Shown here one piece after another: positions 29,025 to 36,427 of a stretch of 64,000 bases of DNA. How positions within the stretch are numbered: the first letter of the stretch is position 1; each line of letters starts with the position of its first letter. Position numbers and translations under genes: made by a program. A model generated the notes under the pieces. The model saw nothing but the letters and a program-made list of their open reading frames with translations, was not told the DNA's origin and searched no databases. The stretch comes from Cytobacillus sp. IB215665 (GTDB lineage Bacteria; Bacillota; Bacilli; Bacillales; SM2101), in the NCBI RefSeq assembly GCF_033963835.1, contig NZ_JAXBME010000021.1, forward strand, positions 1-64,000, written 5' to 3'.

Positions 29025-29488
29025 TAAAATCCGTCCCAATTATGATTGAGCAAATCAACATATTCTAGCAGCTCACCTTTTTTTTCTTCTTCAATATAAG
29101 TCTCGGCTTGTTGTTTCGTGGCAAAAGATATAACTCCGTAAGCCATTGGTGTCCAAAATTCTTGATGATAGGCAAAGTGAGCATCTTGTAATTCAATCCA
29201 TTCGTTAGATTTAATATCGCGAACATATGATTTGTTGATTGCTGTAGTATTTTCTTCACTTCTTTCTATGTATTCAATCATGCAACCAATATCATCGAAA
29301 GTTAGTATTTCACCATTATCTAATATGACCTCTGTTGCATGATCTATATGTGCAACACTCATGTTACAAATCGTACAAATATCTATATCTGGATTAATTT
29401 CTCGTGGTTTATAAGCAATCTCTTTACTACAAGATGATAATAGGATTGTAATCATTATTGTAGAAAGCAGTACATAATTTCGTTGCAT
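29024..29488 (-). CDS. nosL: NosL-type copper lipoprotein, second copy
   Basis: A 154-residue lipoprotein: lipobox LSSC (C20) and the copper motif CTICNM (C38, C41, M43), then FDDIGCMIEYIE and FWTPMAYGVISFA. It lies within the nosDLYF operon, starting at ATG 29488 with GGGAGG 8 nt upstream. It is shorter than the copy at 26212 and lacks its acidic linker. In known systems NosL hands Cu(I) to NosDFY or NosZ at the outer face of the membrane. Confidence 0.9.
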   Translation of the reverse strand: MQRNYVLLSTIMITILLSSCSKEIAYKPREINPDIDICTICNMSVAHIDHATEVILDNGEILTFDDIGCMIEYIERSEENTTAINKSYVRDIKSNEWIELQDAHFAYHQEFWTPMAYGVISFATKQQAETYIEEEKKGELLEYVDLLNHNWDGF

Positions 29489-29490
29489 CA

Positions 29491-30816
29491 CTACATCCTC
29501 CCAATATAAAATATAAAGCTACTTATAAGTAGAAATAATATTGCAATAAAGCCAATGGCTATATTTCTTTCATGCATTTCAGTGGTTTCTGTTGAAATAG
29601 AAATTGGTTCCACAAGAGGAAATGGATCAACAATGTTTGCAACGCTTAATGATGGTACCATTGATTCAACGGTAGTCCACATTTTAATAGCAGGACTTTC
29701 AAAATAGAACTGTATATAAGGCTGTCTACTAAGTATTTCGTTATACATTGAACCAGTTTTATATGGTATTTCTCCTATGCCATCCCCACTTAAATCAAAT
29801 GAGCGATAATCATCCCAATAGTTGTTGTAAAATCCCTTTTCTTCTGTGATCAATTTTATTTGAGCTACGTTTCCCATAAAGTTATTGTTAGTAATCTTAC
29901 AACCTTCATTGTTAGCTAAAATACTTATACCTACATGATTTCCAGCAACGGCATTATGATTAACTTCACATTGACGTGCATTTTGTAGAGCTATACCGTT
30001 ACTATTTTGTATTATTTTGTTGTCCATTAAGGTAATATTATCGGAATCATAAATAAGTGCTCCGTATCCATGGTAGCTAAGTTGCTTTGCAAAAGTATTG
30101 GCATAAATGTGAATTCTTTCGGATGCCATAATCATTAATCCATTAATGTTGGACACTAAATAATTCCCCTGTACAACCCCACCCTCACCATACATAAAAT
30201 GTACAGCATAACGTGATTGAGTGATTTCATTATCAATAACTTTACTATTTGTTGCAAAATCGATATACACGCCATCTTGCACTTCGTTAATTGTATTTTC
30301 TTTCACAACATTGTTATTGCCAGAAAACAGGTGAACACCGTTACCACGTTTTGCAAAATGTACAGGGTAGCTCGTGATAAAATTATTAACAATGAGGTTG
30401 TCATTTCCTTCAACATAAATTCCAAAATGAACATCAGTAAATGTATTAGATTTAATTGTCACGTTAGAGGACTTGACGAAGATACCTGCATCATTGTCAT
30501 CTCTTCCGCTTTGAGTAATGTGAAAACCCTCTACAATCACCTCTGGTGAATTGATTGTAATTACTGAACCAGTGTTATTTCCGTGTAGGACTACCCCTTC
30601 TTCAGCAATTAAATAAATAGGTTTTTCAATAATGATGTTTTCCACGTATACTCCTTTTGTTATAACAACTTTTCCTCCTTCTGGTGCTTTGTTTATAACC
30701 TGTTGAATAGAAGTATCAGGCGTTACGACCAATAATTGGTCCTGTTGAGCGTTTGACTCAATTGGAAACATAGTAAAACTAATAAACAATGTGAAGGTAA
30801 TCATTTTTTTTATCAT
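29491..30816 (-). CDS. nosD: NosD-type periplasmic/exported copper-sulfur assembly protein
   Basis: A 441-residue secreted protein: signal peptide (about 1-23), then a parallel beta-helix of CASH/NosD repeats (about 60-330), with repeated N-V-x-x-N-x-I/F turns, ending NNYWDDYRSFDLSGDGIGEIPY. A C-terminal TM helix (about 418-437) anchors it, as expected in a Gram-positive cell without periplasm. NosD couples to NosFY. First gene of the operon; GGTGGAGATC precedes the start. Confidence 0.9.
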   Translation of the reverse strand: MIKKMITFTLFISFTMFPIESNAQQDQLLVVTPDTSIQQVINKAPEGGKVVITKGVYVENIIIEKPIYLIAEEGVVLHGNNTGSVITINSPEVIVEGFHITQSGRDDNDAGIFVKSSNVTIKSNTFTDVHFGIYVEGNDNLIVNNFITSYPVHFAKRGNGVHLFSGNNNVVKENTINEVQDGVYIDFATNSKVIDNEITQSRYAVHFMYGEGGVVQGNYLVSNINGLMIMASERIHIYANTFAKQLSYHGYGALIYDSDNITLMDNKIIQNSNGIALQNARQCEVNHNAVAGNHVGISILANNEGCKITNNNFMGNVAQIKLITEEKGFYNNYWDDYRSFDLSGDGIGEIPYKTGSMYNEILSRQPYIQFYFESPAIKMWTTVESMVPSLSVANIVDPFPLVEPISISTETTEMHERNIAIGFIAILFLLISSFIFYIGRM

Positions 30817-30972
30817 TGATCTCCACCTTAGAGCACTTTTTTATCGGTAGTATACTTAAGAGTTGTGAAAAAAGAAGAAAGTTTCAGTGACATAACGTTG
30901 ACAAATACGTGTTTTTTAAAAAAATTCATAAATAAGATTTATTTGTTGATAAAAAATAAAATATATAATAAA

Positions 30973-30988
30973 ATACTCATAGGGGTAA
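30973..30988. promoter_or_regulatory. CstR-type operator, site 3
   Basis: ATACTCATAGGGGTAA lies in the divergent nosD/DsrE2 intergenic region, 157 bp from nosD and 90 bp from the DsrE2 gene. One base departs from the common ATACCC half-site. It could repress either side. Confidence 0.6.
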
Positions 30989-31042
30989 AGGTAATAAGTC
31001 GGAACATTAAATATGGTATCTAAATTTTTTTTGCTAAATAAC

Positions 31043-31058
31043 ATACCCTTAGGGGTAA
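31043..31058 (+). promoter_or_regulatory. CstR-type operator, site 4
   Basis: ATACCCTTAGGGGTAA ends 19 bp before the start codon of the DsrE2 gene, just upstream of its GGGGAGG. Its similarity to the site in the cstR promoter predicts co-regulation. Confidence 0.8.
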
Positions 31059-31077
31059 ATGAAGGGGAGGTGAAGTA

Positions 31078-31557
31078 ATGGGGGAAGTAAAAAAGACAAC
31101 AATTGTCTTATTCAGTGGTGATTATGATAAGGCAATGGCAGCTTATATTATTGCGAATGGTGCCGCAGCATATGATCATGAAGTAACTATTTTTCATACT
31201 TTTTGGGGCTTAAACGCTTTAAGAAAGGATCAGTCAGTTCATGTGAAAAAAGGCTTTGTTGAAAAAATGTTTGGCAAAATGATGCCTAGAGGTGCAGATA
31301 GAATGGGACTATCCAGGATGAACTTTGGAGGAATGGGTCCAAAACTAATTAAAAATATTATTAAAAAGCATAATGCTGTGCCTGTTCCGCAGTTAATAGA
31401 TATGGCTAAGGAGCAAGAAATAAAACTGGTAGCTTGTCAAATGACTGTAGACTTATTAGGGCTTAAAAAGGAAGAAATTATCGATGGCGTAGAGTTTGCT
31501 GGAGTTGGAGCTTATTTAGCGGATGCAGAGGATGGAAATGTAAACCTGTTTATCTGA
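31078..31557 (+). CDS. DsrE2-family protein (YrkE-like)
   Basis: A 159-residue DsrE/DsrF/DrsH-like protein. The N-terminus TTIVLFSGDYDKAMAAYIIA is the DsrE fold, a Met/Lys-rich insertion sits at about 55-90, and the conserved cysteine is in LVACQMTVDLLG. DsrE-like proteins accept and store sulfane sulfur from TusA or rhodanese. The insertion distinguishes it from the shorter DsrE2 at 32857. B. subtilis YrkE has the same architecture, and the set DsrE2/TusA/TusA-rhodanese/MBL mirrors yrkE-yrkI. GGGGAGGTG precedes ATG. Confidence 0.88.
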   Translation: MGEVKKTTIVLFSGDYDKAMAAYIIANGAAAYDHEVTIFHTFWGLNALRKDQSVHVKKGFVEKMFGKMMPRGADRMGLSRMNFGGMGPKLIKNIIKKHNAVPVPQLIDMAKEQEIKLVACQMTVDLLGLKKEEIIDGVEFAGVGAYLADAEDGNVNLFI

Positions 31558-31680
31558 GCCTATTTGCGTATATTGCTCGTAGTTCTAGCCGTTTGTAACA
31601 GGTGAGATAATACCCCGGATTTATATTAAATAAACTATGTATATATAAATGATCATATAGAAAAATTTTTTATTTTTAAA
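31558..31680. other. Intergenic region before the tusA-like gene
   Basis: AT-rich; it must hold the promoter overlapped by operator site 5. No gene. Confidence 0.5.
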
Positions 31681-31696
31681 ATACCCTTATAGGTAT
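31681..31696 (+). promoter_or_regulatory. CstR-type operator, site 5
   Basis: ATACCCTTATAGGTAT is the most symmetrical of the five sites. It lies immediately before AAGGAGGAG of the TusA gene, so the tusA-to-dioxygenase set probably forms a separate repressible unit. Confidence 0.8.
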
Positions 31697-31712
31697 CTAA
31701 GGAGGAGACAAA

Positions 31713-31940
31713 TTGATTTCAAATAAAGTACTAGACACAAAAGGCTTATCATGTCCAATGCCAATTGTAAAAACAAAGAGAGCAATTAATGAAATGAATT
31801 CAGGTGAAATTCTAGAAATACACGCTACTGACAAAGGTGCAACAAAAGATCTTACAGCATGGGCGAATGCTACAGGCCATGAATTGTTGAAAGCGACTGA
31901 TGAAAACAACGTATTTAAATTTTGGATTAAAAAAGGGTAG
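31713..31940 (+). CDS. TusA-family sulfur carrier
   Basis: A 75-residue TusA fold with the sulfur-carrying cysteine C14 in GLSCPMPIVKT, followed by the beta-strand motif ILEIHATDKGATKDLTAW. TTG start with GGAGGAG at 31701-31707. TusA carries a cysteine persulfide between rhodanese and DsrE-type partners, both encoded in the same unit. It is very similar to the TusA domain of the next gene (CPMPIVKTKRAIN vs CPMPIVKTKKAMN), suggesting duplication. Confidence 0.92.
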   Translation: MISNKVLDTKGLSCPMPIVKTKRAINEMNSGEILEIHATDKGATKDLTAWANATGHELLKATDENNVFKFWIKKG

Positions 31941-31985
31941 ATGTGAGTAAGTAATTCAGAAATTATTATTTTGGAGGTATTTCAA

Positions 31986-32558
31986 GTGAACTCGATTAAA
32001 ACAGATCATGTTTTAGATGCAAAAAATTTATCATGTCCAATGCCTATTGTGAAAACAAAAAAAGCAATGAATGACATACAGCCAGGTCAAGTACTAGAAA
32101 TTCAAGCAACAGATAAAGGCTCTACAGCAGACCTTAAGGCTTGGTCAGAAAATACAGGAAATCAATATTTAGGAACAATAGAAGAAGGGGCCATCATAAG
32201 ACACTATTTACGTAAATCTGCTGATGAAGAATTAGCTGAAACAAAGCATCCCATTGTAATAAATAATGAAGAGTTATTAACAAAAATAAATACAGATGAG
32301 GATATTGTAATCCTGGACGTAAGAGAACCATCTGAATTTGTTTTTAATCATATTCCAGGTTCAGTATCAATTCCGTTTGGTGAATTAGCAAGCCGTATTC
32401 ATGAAGTAAATGAAGATGATGATATTTATGTAATATGTCGAACTGGAAGTAGGAGTGATTTAGCAGCACAGCAATTAACAAAAAAAGGATTTAACAAAGT
32501 TACTAATGTTATTCCTGGTATGAGTACGTGGAAAGGTGAAACTACTAAATTAATTTAA
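31986..32558 (+). CDS. TusA-rhodanese fusion sulfurtransferase (YrkF/CstA-like)
   Basis: A 190-residue two-domain protein: TusA domain (about 8-78, C17 in LSCPMPIVKT) and rhodanese domain (about 95-190, ILDVREPSEF and C151 in CRTGSRSD). It allows intramolecular persulfide transfer between domains. S. aureus CstA has related domains and is CstR-controlled. The frame opens at TTG 31971, but that codon is part of the Shine-Dalgarno GGAGGT; GTG 31986 lies 7 nt after it and is chosen. Confidence 0.93.
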   Translation: MNSIKTDHVLDAKNLSCPMPIVKTKKAMNDIQPGQVLEIQATDKGSTADLKAWSENTGNQYLGTIEEGAIIRHYLRKSADEELAETKHPIVINNEELLTKINTDEDIVILDVREPSEFVFNHIPGSVSIPFGELASRIHEVNEDDDIYVICRTGSRSDLAAQQLTKKGFNKVTNVIPGMSTWKGETTKLI

Positions 32559-32574
32559 TGAAAGGGGGGGGGTC

Positions 32575-32820
32575 ATGGCAAATGTAACTGTCTATACGAC
32601 ATCTACATGTCCTTATTGTACTAAAATGAAAAATTTTTTAGCCTATAAAGGAATTCCATATAAAGAGGTTAACCTTGAGAGTAATCAACAAGCAGTAGAA
32701 AAAATTCTTGCGGCAACTGGACATATGGGTGTTCCGCAAACAGAAGTAAATGGAAAATGGGTATTAGGATACGATCCGAACAAGTTGATGGAATTGGTAG
32801 AGCCTTTAATAAACAATTAA
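32575..32820 (+). CDS. Glutaredoxin family protein
   Basis: An 81-residue thioredoxin-fold protein with the dithiol motif CPYC (C12, C15), cis-Pro segment GVPQTEVNGKWVLGYDP. It is probably a reductant that releases sulfide from persulfidated carriers, or reduces rhodanese/TusA disulfides. In bacilli bacillithiol, not glutathione, would be the likely thiol partner (inference). It starts 16 bp after the fusion gene with GAAAGGGGGGGG upstream. Confidence 0.92.
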   Translation: MANVTVYTTSTCPYCTKMKNFLAYKGIPYKEVNLESNQQAVEKILAATGHMGVPQTEVNGKWVLGYDPNKLMELVEPLINN

Positions 32821-32856
32821 TAAACAAATTTAATAAATGATACGGAGGAAAAAAAG

Positions 32857-33252
32857 ATGTCAAACAAAGTAGCAATCATCGCATCTAATGGGGGATTATT
32901 TGATGCTTATAAAGTGTTTAATATAGCCACTGCTTCAGCTGCAACTGACGCAGAGGTTGGTATTTTCTTCACCTTTGAAGGGCTTAACTTGATTCACAAG
33001 GAAGCACATAAGAATCTTCCGCTTCCACAAGGCAAGGAGCATTTTCAAGAAGGTTTTACAGCTGCTAAAGTACCACCGATTGCAGAGTTAGTTCAAATGG
33101 CAACAGATTTAGGTGTGAAAATGATTGCTTGTCAAATGACAATGGATGTTATGCAATTACAAAAAGAGGATTTTGTTGAAGGTATTGATGTCGGCGGTGC
33201 GGTGACGTTTTTAGATTTTGCTAAGGATGCAAATGTATCACTAACATTTTAA
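32857..33252 (+). CDS. DsrE2-family protein, short form
   Basis: A 131-residue DsrE-fold protein with VAIIASNGGLFDAYKVFNIA and the conserved cysteine in MIACQMTMDVMQL. It lacks the Met-rich insertion of the DsrE2 at 31078. It may be a second sulfur acceptor or form a mixed oligomer with that protein. GGAGG lies 8-10 nt upstream of ATG; co-transcribed with its neighbours (36-bp and 18-bp gaps). Confidence 0.88.
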   Translation: MSNKVAIIASNGGLFDAYKVFNIATASAATDAEVGIFFTFEGLNLIHKEAHKNLPLPQGKEHFQEGFTAAKVPPIAELVQMATDLGVKMIACQMTMDVMQLQKEDFVEGIDVGGAVTFLDFAKDANVSLTF

Positions 33253-33270
33253 TGAAAGAAGGGAAAATAC

Positions 33271-34404
33271 ATGAGTGTAAGAGAAATTACAAGTGTTGAA
33301 ATATTAGAGAATATTCTTGAACGAGAACAAGTATTTATTCTTGACGTGCGAAATGAGAGCGACTTTAAAGATTGGAAAATTGAAGGGGTGAACATTGACC
33401 ATTTAAACATACCTTATTTTGAACTGTTAGATGGTGTTGAAGATATTATTGAACAATTACCAAAAGATAAAGAAATACTTGTTGTTTGTGCCAAAGAGGG
33501 ATCTTCGAAAATGGTAGCTGAAATGCTCAGTGAGGAAGGGTTAGCTGCCTCTTATTTAAAAGGTGGTATGAAGTCGTGGAGTGAATATTTGTATAAAACA
33601 GAAGTTTATCGTGATAAAGATATGAAAGTATATCAGTTTATTAGAGTTGGTAAAGGGTGTCTATCTTATATGATCGTTTCTGGCGAAGAAGTGTTAATCG
33701 TAGATCCTGCACGTTTTACTAATATTTATAAAGAAATAGCGGACGATGAGGGGGCTACAATTACGCATGTTGTTGACTCTCACCTCCATGCTGACCATAT
33801 ATCAGGTGGACGACAGCTTGCAGAAGAAACAGGTGCTAAATACTATGTCATGAAAAGTGAAGGCGCAGTGTTCGATCATGAACCGTTTGAGGAGCATGAA
33901 ATAATTGAGTTTGAAAAAGTTACTCTTGAAGTCATTGCTATTAAAACGCCTGGTCATACCCCGGGGAGTGTTTCTTTCTTTGTGAATGACAAGTTACTCT
34001 TTTCAGGAGATACAATTTTTGTAAGTGGATTAGGACGTCCAGATTTAGGTGGTAAGGTAAGAGAATGGGCTAAGGACTTATATACGACTGTATACGATAA
34101 AGTAGCTAAAATTGCTGATGATGTAATTGTACTACCAGCACATTATGCTGATTTTGATGATGAAGTCAATCAACAAGGTTATATAGGTGAGAAATTAGGA
34201 ACCATTCGCGAGCAAAATGAAGTGATGTTAAATCAAAAAGAAGATGACTTTGTTGAATTTGTAGCACAATCTGCAAGTACAGAAACTCCACCAAACTTTG
34301 AAGAAATCATAGCGATTAATCGTGGAGTTGAGGATGCATCAGTAGAGAAGCAACAAGAATTAGAAATTGGACCTAATCGCTGTGCAGTTCATCATACACA
34401 TTAA
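33271..34404 (+). CDS. Rhodanese-persulfide dioxygenase fusion (YrkH/CstB-like)
   Basis: A 377-residue fusion. The N-terminal rhodanese (about 1-112) has FILDVRNESDF and the active loop CAKEGSSK (C73). The metallo-beta-lactamase domain (about 120-335) has HLHADH (H171, H173, D175, H176), GHTPGSVSFF, FSGDTIF and GLGRPDLG, as in ETHE1-type Fe(II) persulfide dioxygenases. It should oxidise persulfide sulfur to sulfite or thiosulfate. S. aureus CstB has the same activities but with the rhodanese domains at the C-terminus. It is last in the unit. Confidence 0.92.
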   Translation: MSVREITSVEILENILEREQVFILDVRNESDFKDWKIEGVNIDHLNIPYFELLDGVEDIIEQLPKDKEILVVCAKEGSSKMVAEMLSEEGLAASYLKGGMKSWSEYLYKTEVYRDKDMKVYQFIRVGKGCLSYMIVSGEEVLIVDPARFTNIYKEIADDEGATITHVVDSHLHADHISGGRQLAEETGAKYYVMKSEGAVFDHEPFEEHEIIEFEKVTLEVIAIKTPGHTPGSVSFFVNDKLLFSGDTIFVSGLGRPDLGGKVREWAKDLYTTVYDKVAKIADDVIVLPAHYADFDDEVNQQGYIGEKLGTIREQNEVMLNQKEDDFVEFVAQSASTETPPNFEEIIAINRGVEDASVEKQQELEIGPNRCAVHHTH

Positions 34405-34554
34405 TAAGTAATAAAAGGTTATTTTTGTACGGATAGTTATTTTTCGAAGGCTCTATTCTTATACTTTGTTGCTTTTTTCACTTAAATTGGAGCCACTGAT
34501 GTGTATTTTATGATTTTTATAGTCATAGATCTATTCGTGTTTTGCTTTTTTACG

Positions 34555-34577
34555 AAAGGGGATAAAGCTCCCCTTTT
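34555..34577 (+). terminator. Terminator of the persulfide operon
   Basis: The stem AAAGGGGA/TCCCCTTT with a 6-nt loop is followed by T-G; the T-run is short (TTTT including the stem end). Confidence 0.75.
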
Positions 34578-34643
34578 GCTGTTGTAACTCAGTTTAAAAT
34601 AGCATCAGAATTAACAAAAGATAATTTATAATAAGATAAATTT

Positions 34644-34680
34644 TTTTGGACAAAGCTCATGTACGTGACATTGTCCAAAA
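34644..34680 (+). promoter_or_regulatory. Hairpin upstream of the SulP-carbonic anhydrase unit
   Basis: The perfect 10-bp inverted repeat TTTTGGACAA/TTGTCCAAAA with a 17-nt spacer lies 70 bp before the SulP start. It is either an operator or a hairpin in the leader; the sequence alone does not decide. Confidence 0.5.
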
Positions 34681-34749
34681 CACCCTTTTGTTACACCCAA
34701 ATTAAACATTTTATACAATAATTATGATAAAATGAAGGAATGATTAAAG

Positions 34750-36405
34750 ATGTTAAAGTACCTTATCCCTGCTGTTGATTGGATGAAGAGTTATAAAGGG
34801 TCATATCTTAAGGGAGATTTATCTGCTGGTCTTATCGTTGCTATCATGTTAATTCCTCAAGGTATGGCATATGCAATGCTTGCAGGCTTACCTCCTGTGA
34901 TAGGACTTTATGCCTCTACTATCCCCTTAATCATTTATGCTTTATTTGGATCTTCAAAACAATTAGCAGTAGGTCCTGTAGCAATGGTGTCTTTACTTGT
35001 GTTTTCAGGTGTATCGACATTGGCTGAACCTGGATCAAGTGAATACTTATCCTATGCATTATTGCTCTCACTCATGGTTGGGGTGATTCAGTTCGGAATG
35101 GGCATATTTCGACTTGGGTTCATCGTTAACTTTTTGTCGCATGCAGTTATTAGTGGATTTACATCTGCAGCAGCACTAATTATAGGTTTAAGTCAGCTAA
35201 AGCATTTATTAGGAGTTGATATCGCAAGGGGAAGTGTATTCGAAGTATTATATGGGGCAATTGTTCAAATTGGAAATGTTAATTTTATCACTTTAGCAAT
35301 AGGGGCATTAAGCATTGCGATTTTACTTTACTTTAAGAAAAACTATCCTCGTTTCCCAGCAGCATTAATTGTTGTAGTCGGTGGATCATTACTTGTATAT
35401 TTTTTAAACCTCCAAGAGTTCGGTGTAAGTATTGTTGGAGAAGTCCCTAGAGGGATACCAACAATGTCATTACCTGCATTTGACATAAGCTCGATCACAA
35501 GCTTGCTTCCGATTGCTTTGACAATTTCATTTGTTGGTTTTATGGAATCAATTGCAGTTGCAAAAGCAATTGCAGCGAAGGAAAATGATAAAATAAACTC
35601 AAATCAAGAATTAACAGGCTTAGGACTAGCTAATATTGTCGGTTCTTTCTTTTCAGCATACCCAGTGACAGGTGGATTTTCAAGATCAGCAGTTAACTAT
35701 CAAGCAGGTGCTAAAACTGGATTAGCTTCAATCATTACCGCGGTTTTAATCATTATCTCATTGTTATTTTTCACACCATTATTTTACTATTTGCCTAACG
35801 TCGTGTTAGCCGCGATTATTATGGTAGCTGTCTTTGGCTTAATTGATGTGAAAGAAGCAGTGCATTTGTTTAAAATAAAAAAGGTAGACGGTTGGACACT
35901 TATCGTATCCTTTATAGCTACATTAGTTACAAGTATCGAAGAAGGTATTTTAATAGGTATTGCTTTTTCACTACTTGTGTTTATTTGGAGAAGCGCATAT
36001 CCTCATGTTGCACAATTAGGGTATATTGAACAAGAAAATGTGTTCCGAAATATTAAACGTTATGAAAACGCAAAAACGTTCAAAGATACCATTATATTTC
36101 GAATAGATGCTTCATTATATTTTGCAAATATGGGTTTCTTTGAAGAACAATTAAGAAAAGAAATTGCAGATCATCCTAGTACGACAAAGATCGTCTTAGA
36201 CTTTTCAAGTGTCAATGCCATAGATGCTGTTTCAATTGATGAACTTGAAAAAATCATTGACGACTATAAGCAGGCGAATATAGAAATATTAATTGCTGGC
36301 ATGAAGGGTCCAGTAAAAGATTTAGTGAAAAGAGCAGATTGGGAGAGCAAATATGGGAACAATATTAGTTATCTTTCCTTACAGCATGCGTTAGATCTGC
36401 AATAA
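34750..36405 (+). CDS. SulP-family anion transporter with STAS domain
   Basis: A 551-residue SLC26/SulP transporter: the N-terminal signature LIVAIMLIPQGMAYAMLAGLPPVIGLYAS (about 29-57), about 12-14 TM helices, PVTGGFSRSAVNYQAGAKT near 306, and a C-terminal STAS domain (about 440-545, IDAVSIDELEKI). SulP proteins move sulfate or bicarbonate. The gene is followed 22 bp later by a beta-carbonic anhydrase, which favours bicarbonate, whereas the sulfur island upstream favours sulfate; the first seems better supported. AAGGA precedes the ATG. Confidence 0.9.
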   Translation: MLKYLIPAVDWMKSYKGSYLKGDLSAGLIVAIMLIPQGMAYAMLAGLPPVIGLYASTIPLIIYALFGSSKQLAVGPVAMVSLLVFSGVSTLAEPGSSEYLSYALLLSLMVGVIQFGMGIFRLGFIVNFLSHAVISGFTSAAALIIGLSQLKHLLGVDIARGSVFEVLYGAIVQIGNVNFITLAIGALSIAILLYFKKNYPRFPAALIVVVGGSLLVYFLNLQEFGVSIVGEVPRGIPTMSLPAFDISSITSLLPIALTISFVGFMESIAVAKAIAAKENDKINSNQELTGLGLANIVGSFFSAYPVTGGFSRSAVNYQAGAKTGLASIITAVLIIISLLFFTPLFYYLPNVVLAAIIMVAVFGLIDVKEAVHLFKIKKVDGWTLIVSFIATLVTSIEEGILIGIAFSLLVFIWRSAYPHVAQLGYIEQENVFRNIKRYENAKTFKDTIIFRIDASLYFANMGFFEEQLRKEIADHPSTTKIVLDFSSVNAIDAVSIDELEKIIDDYKQANIEILIAGMKGPVKDLVKRADWESKYGNNISYLSLQHALDLQ

Positions 36406-36427
36406 GAATATTTACAGGAGGCTTATA

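Larger units (their letters stand above)
34405..34749. other. Intergenic region before the SulP gene
   Basis: There is no gene. A degraded MITE-family end (GAAGGCTCTATTCTTATACTTTGTTGC at 34447-34473), a terminator (34555-34577) and a 10-bp hairpin (34644-34680) fill most of it. Confidence 0.6.

Noticed and set aside
26212-30816. Complete nitrous oxide reductase cluster
   Set aside because: NosZ, with its CuA and CuZ motifs, and NosC/NosR-type proteins are not present in the window; only accessory genes are.
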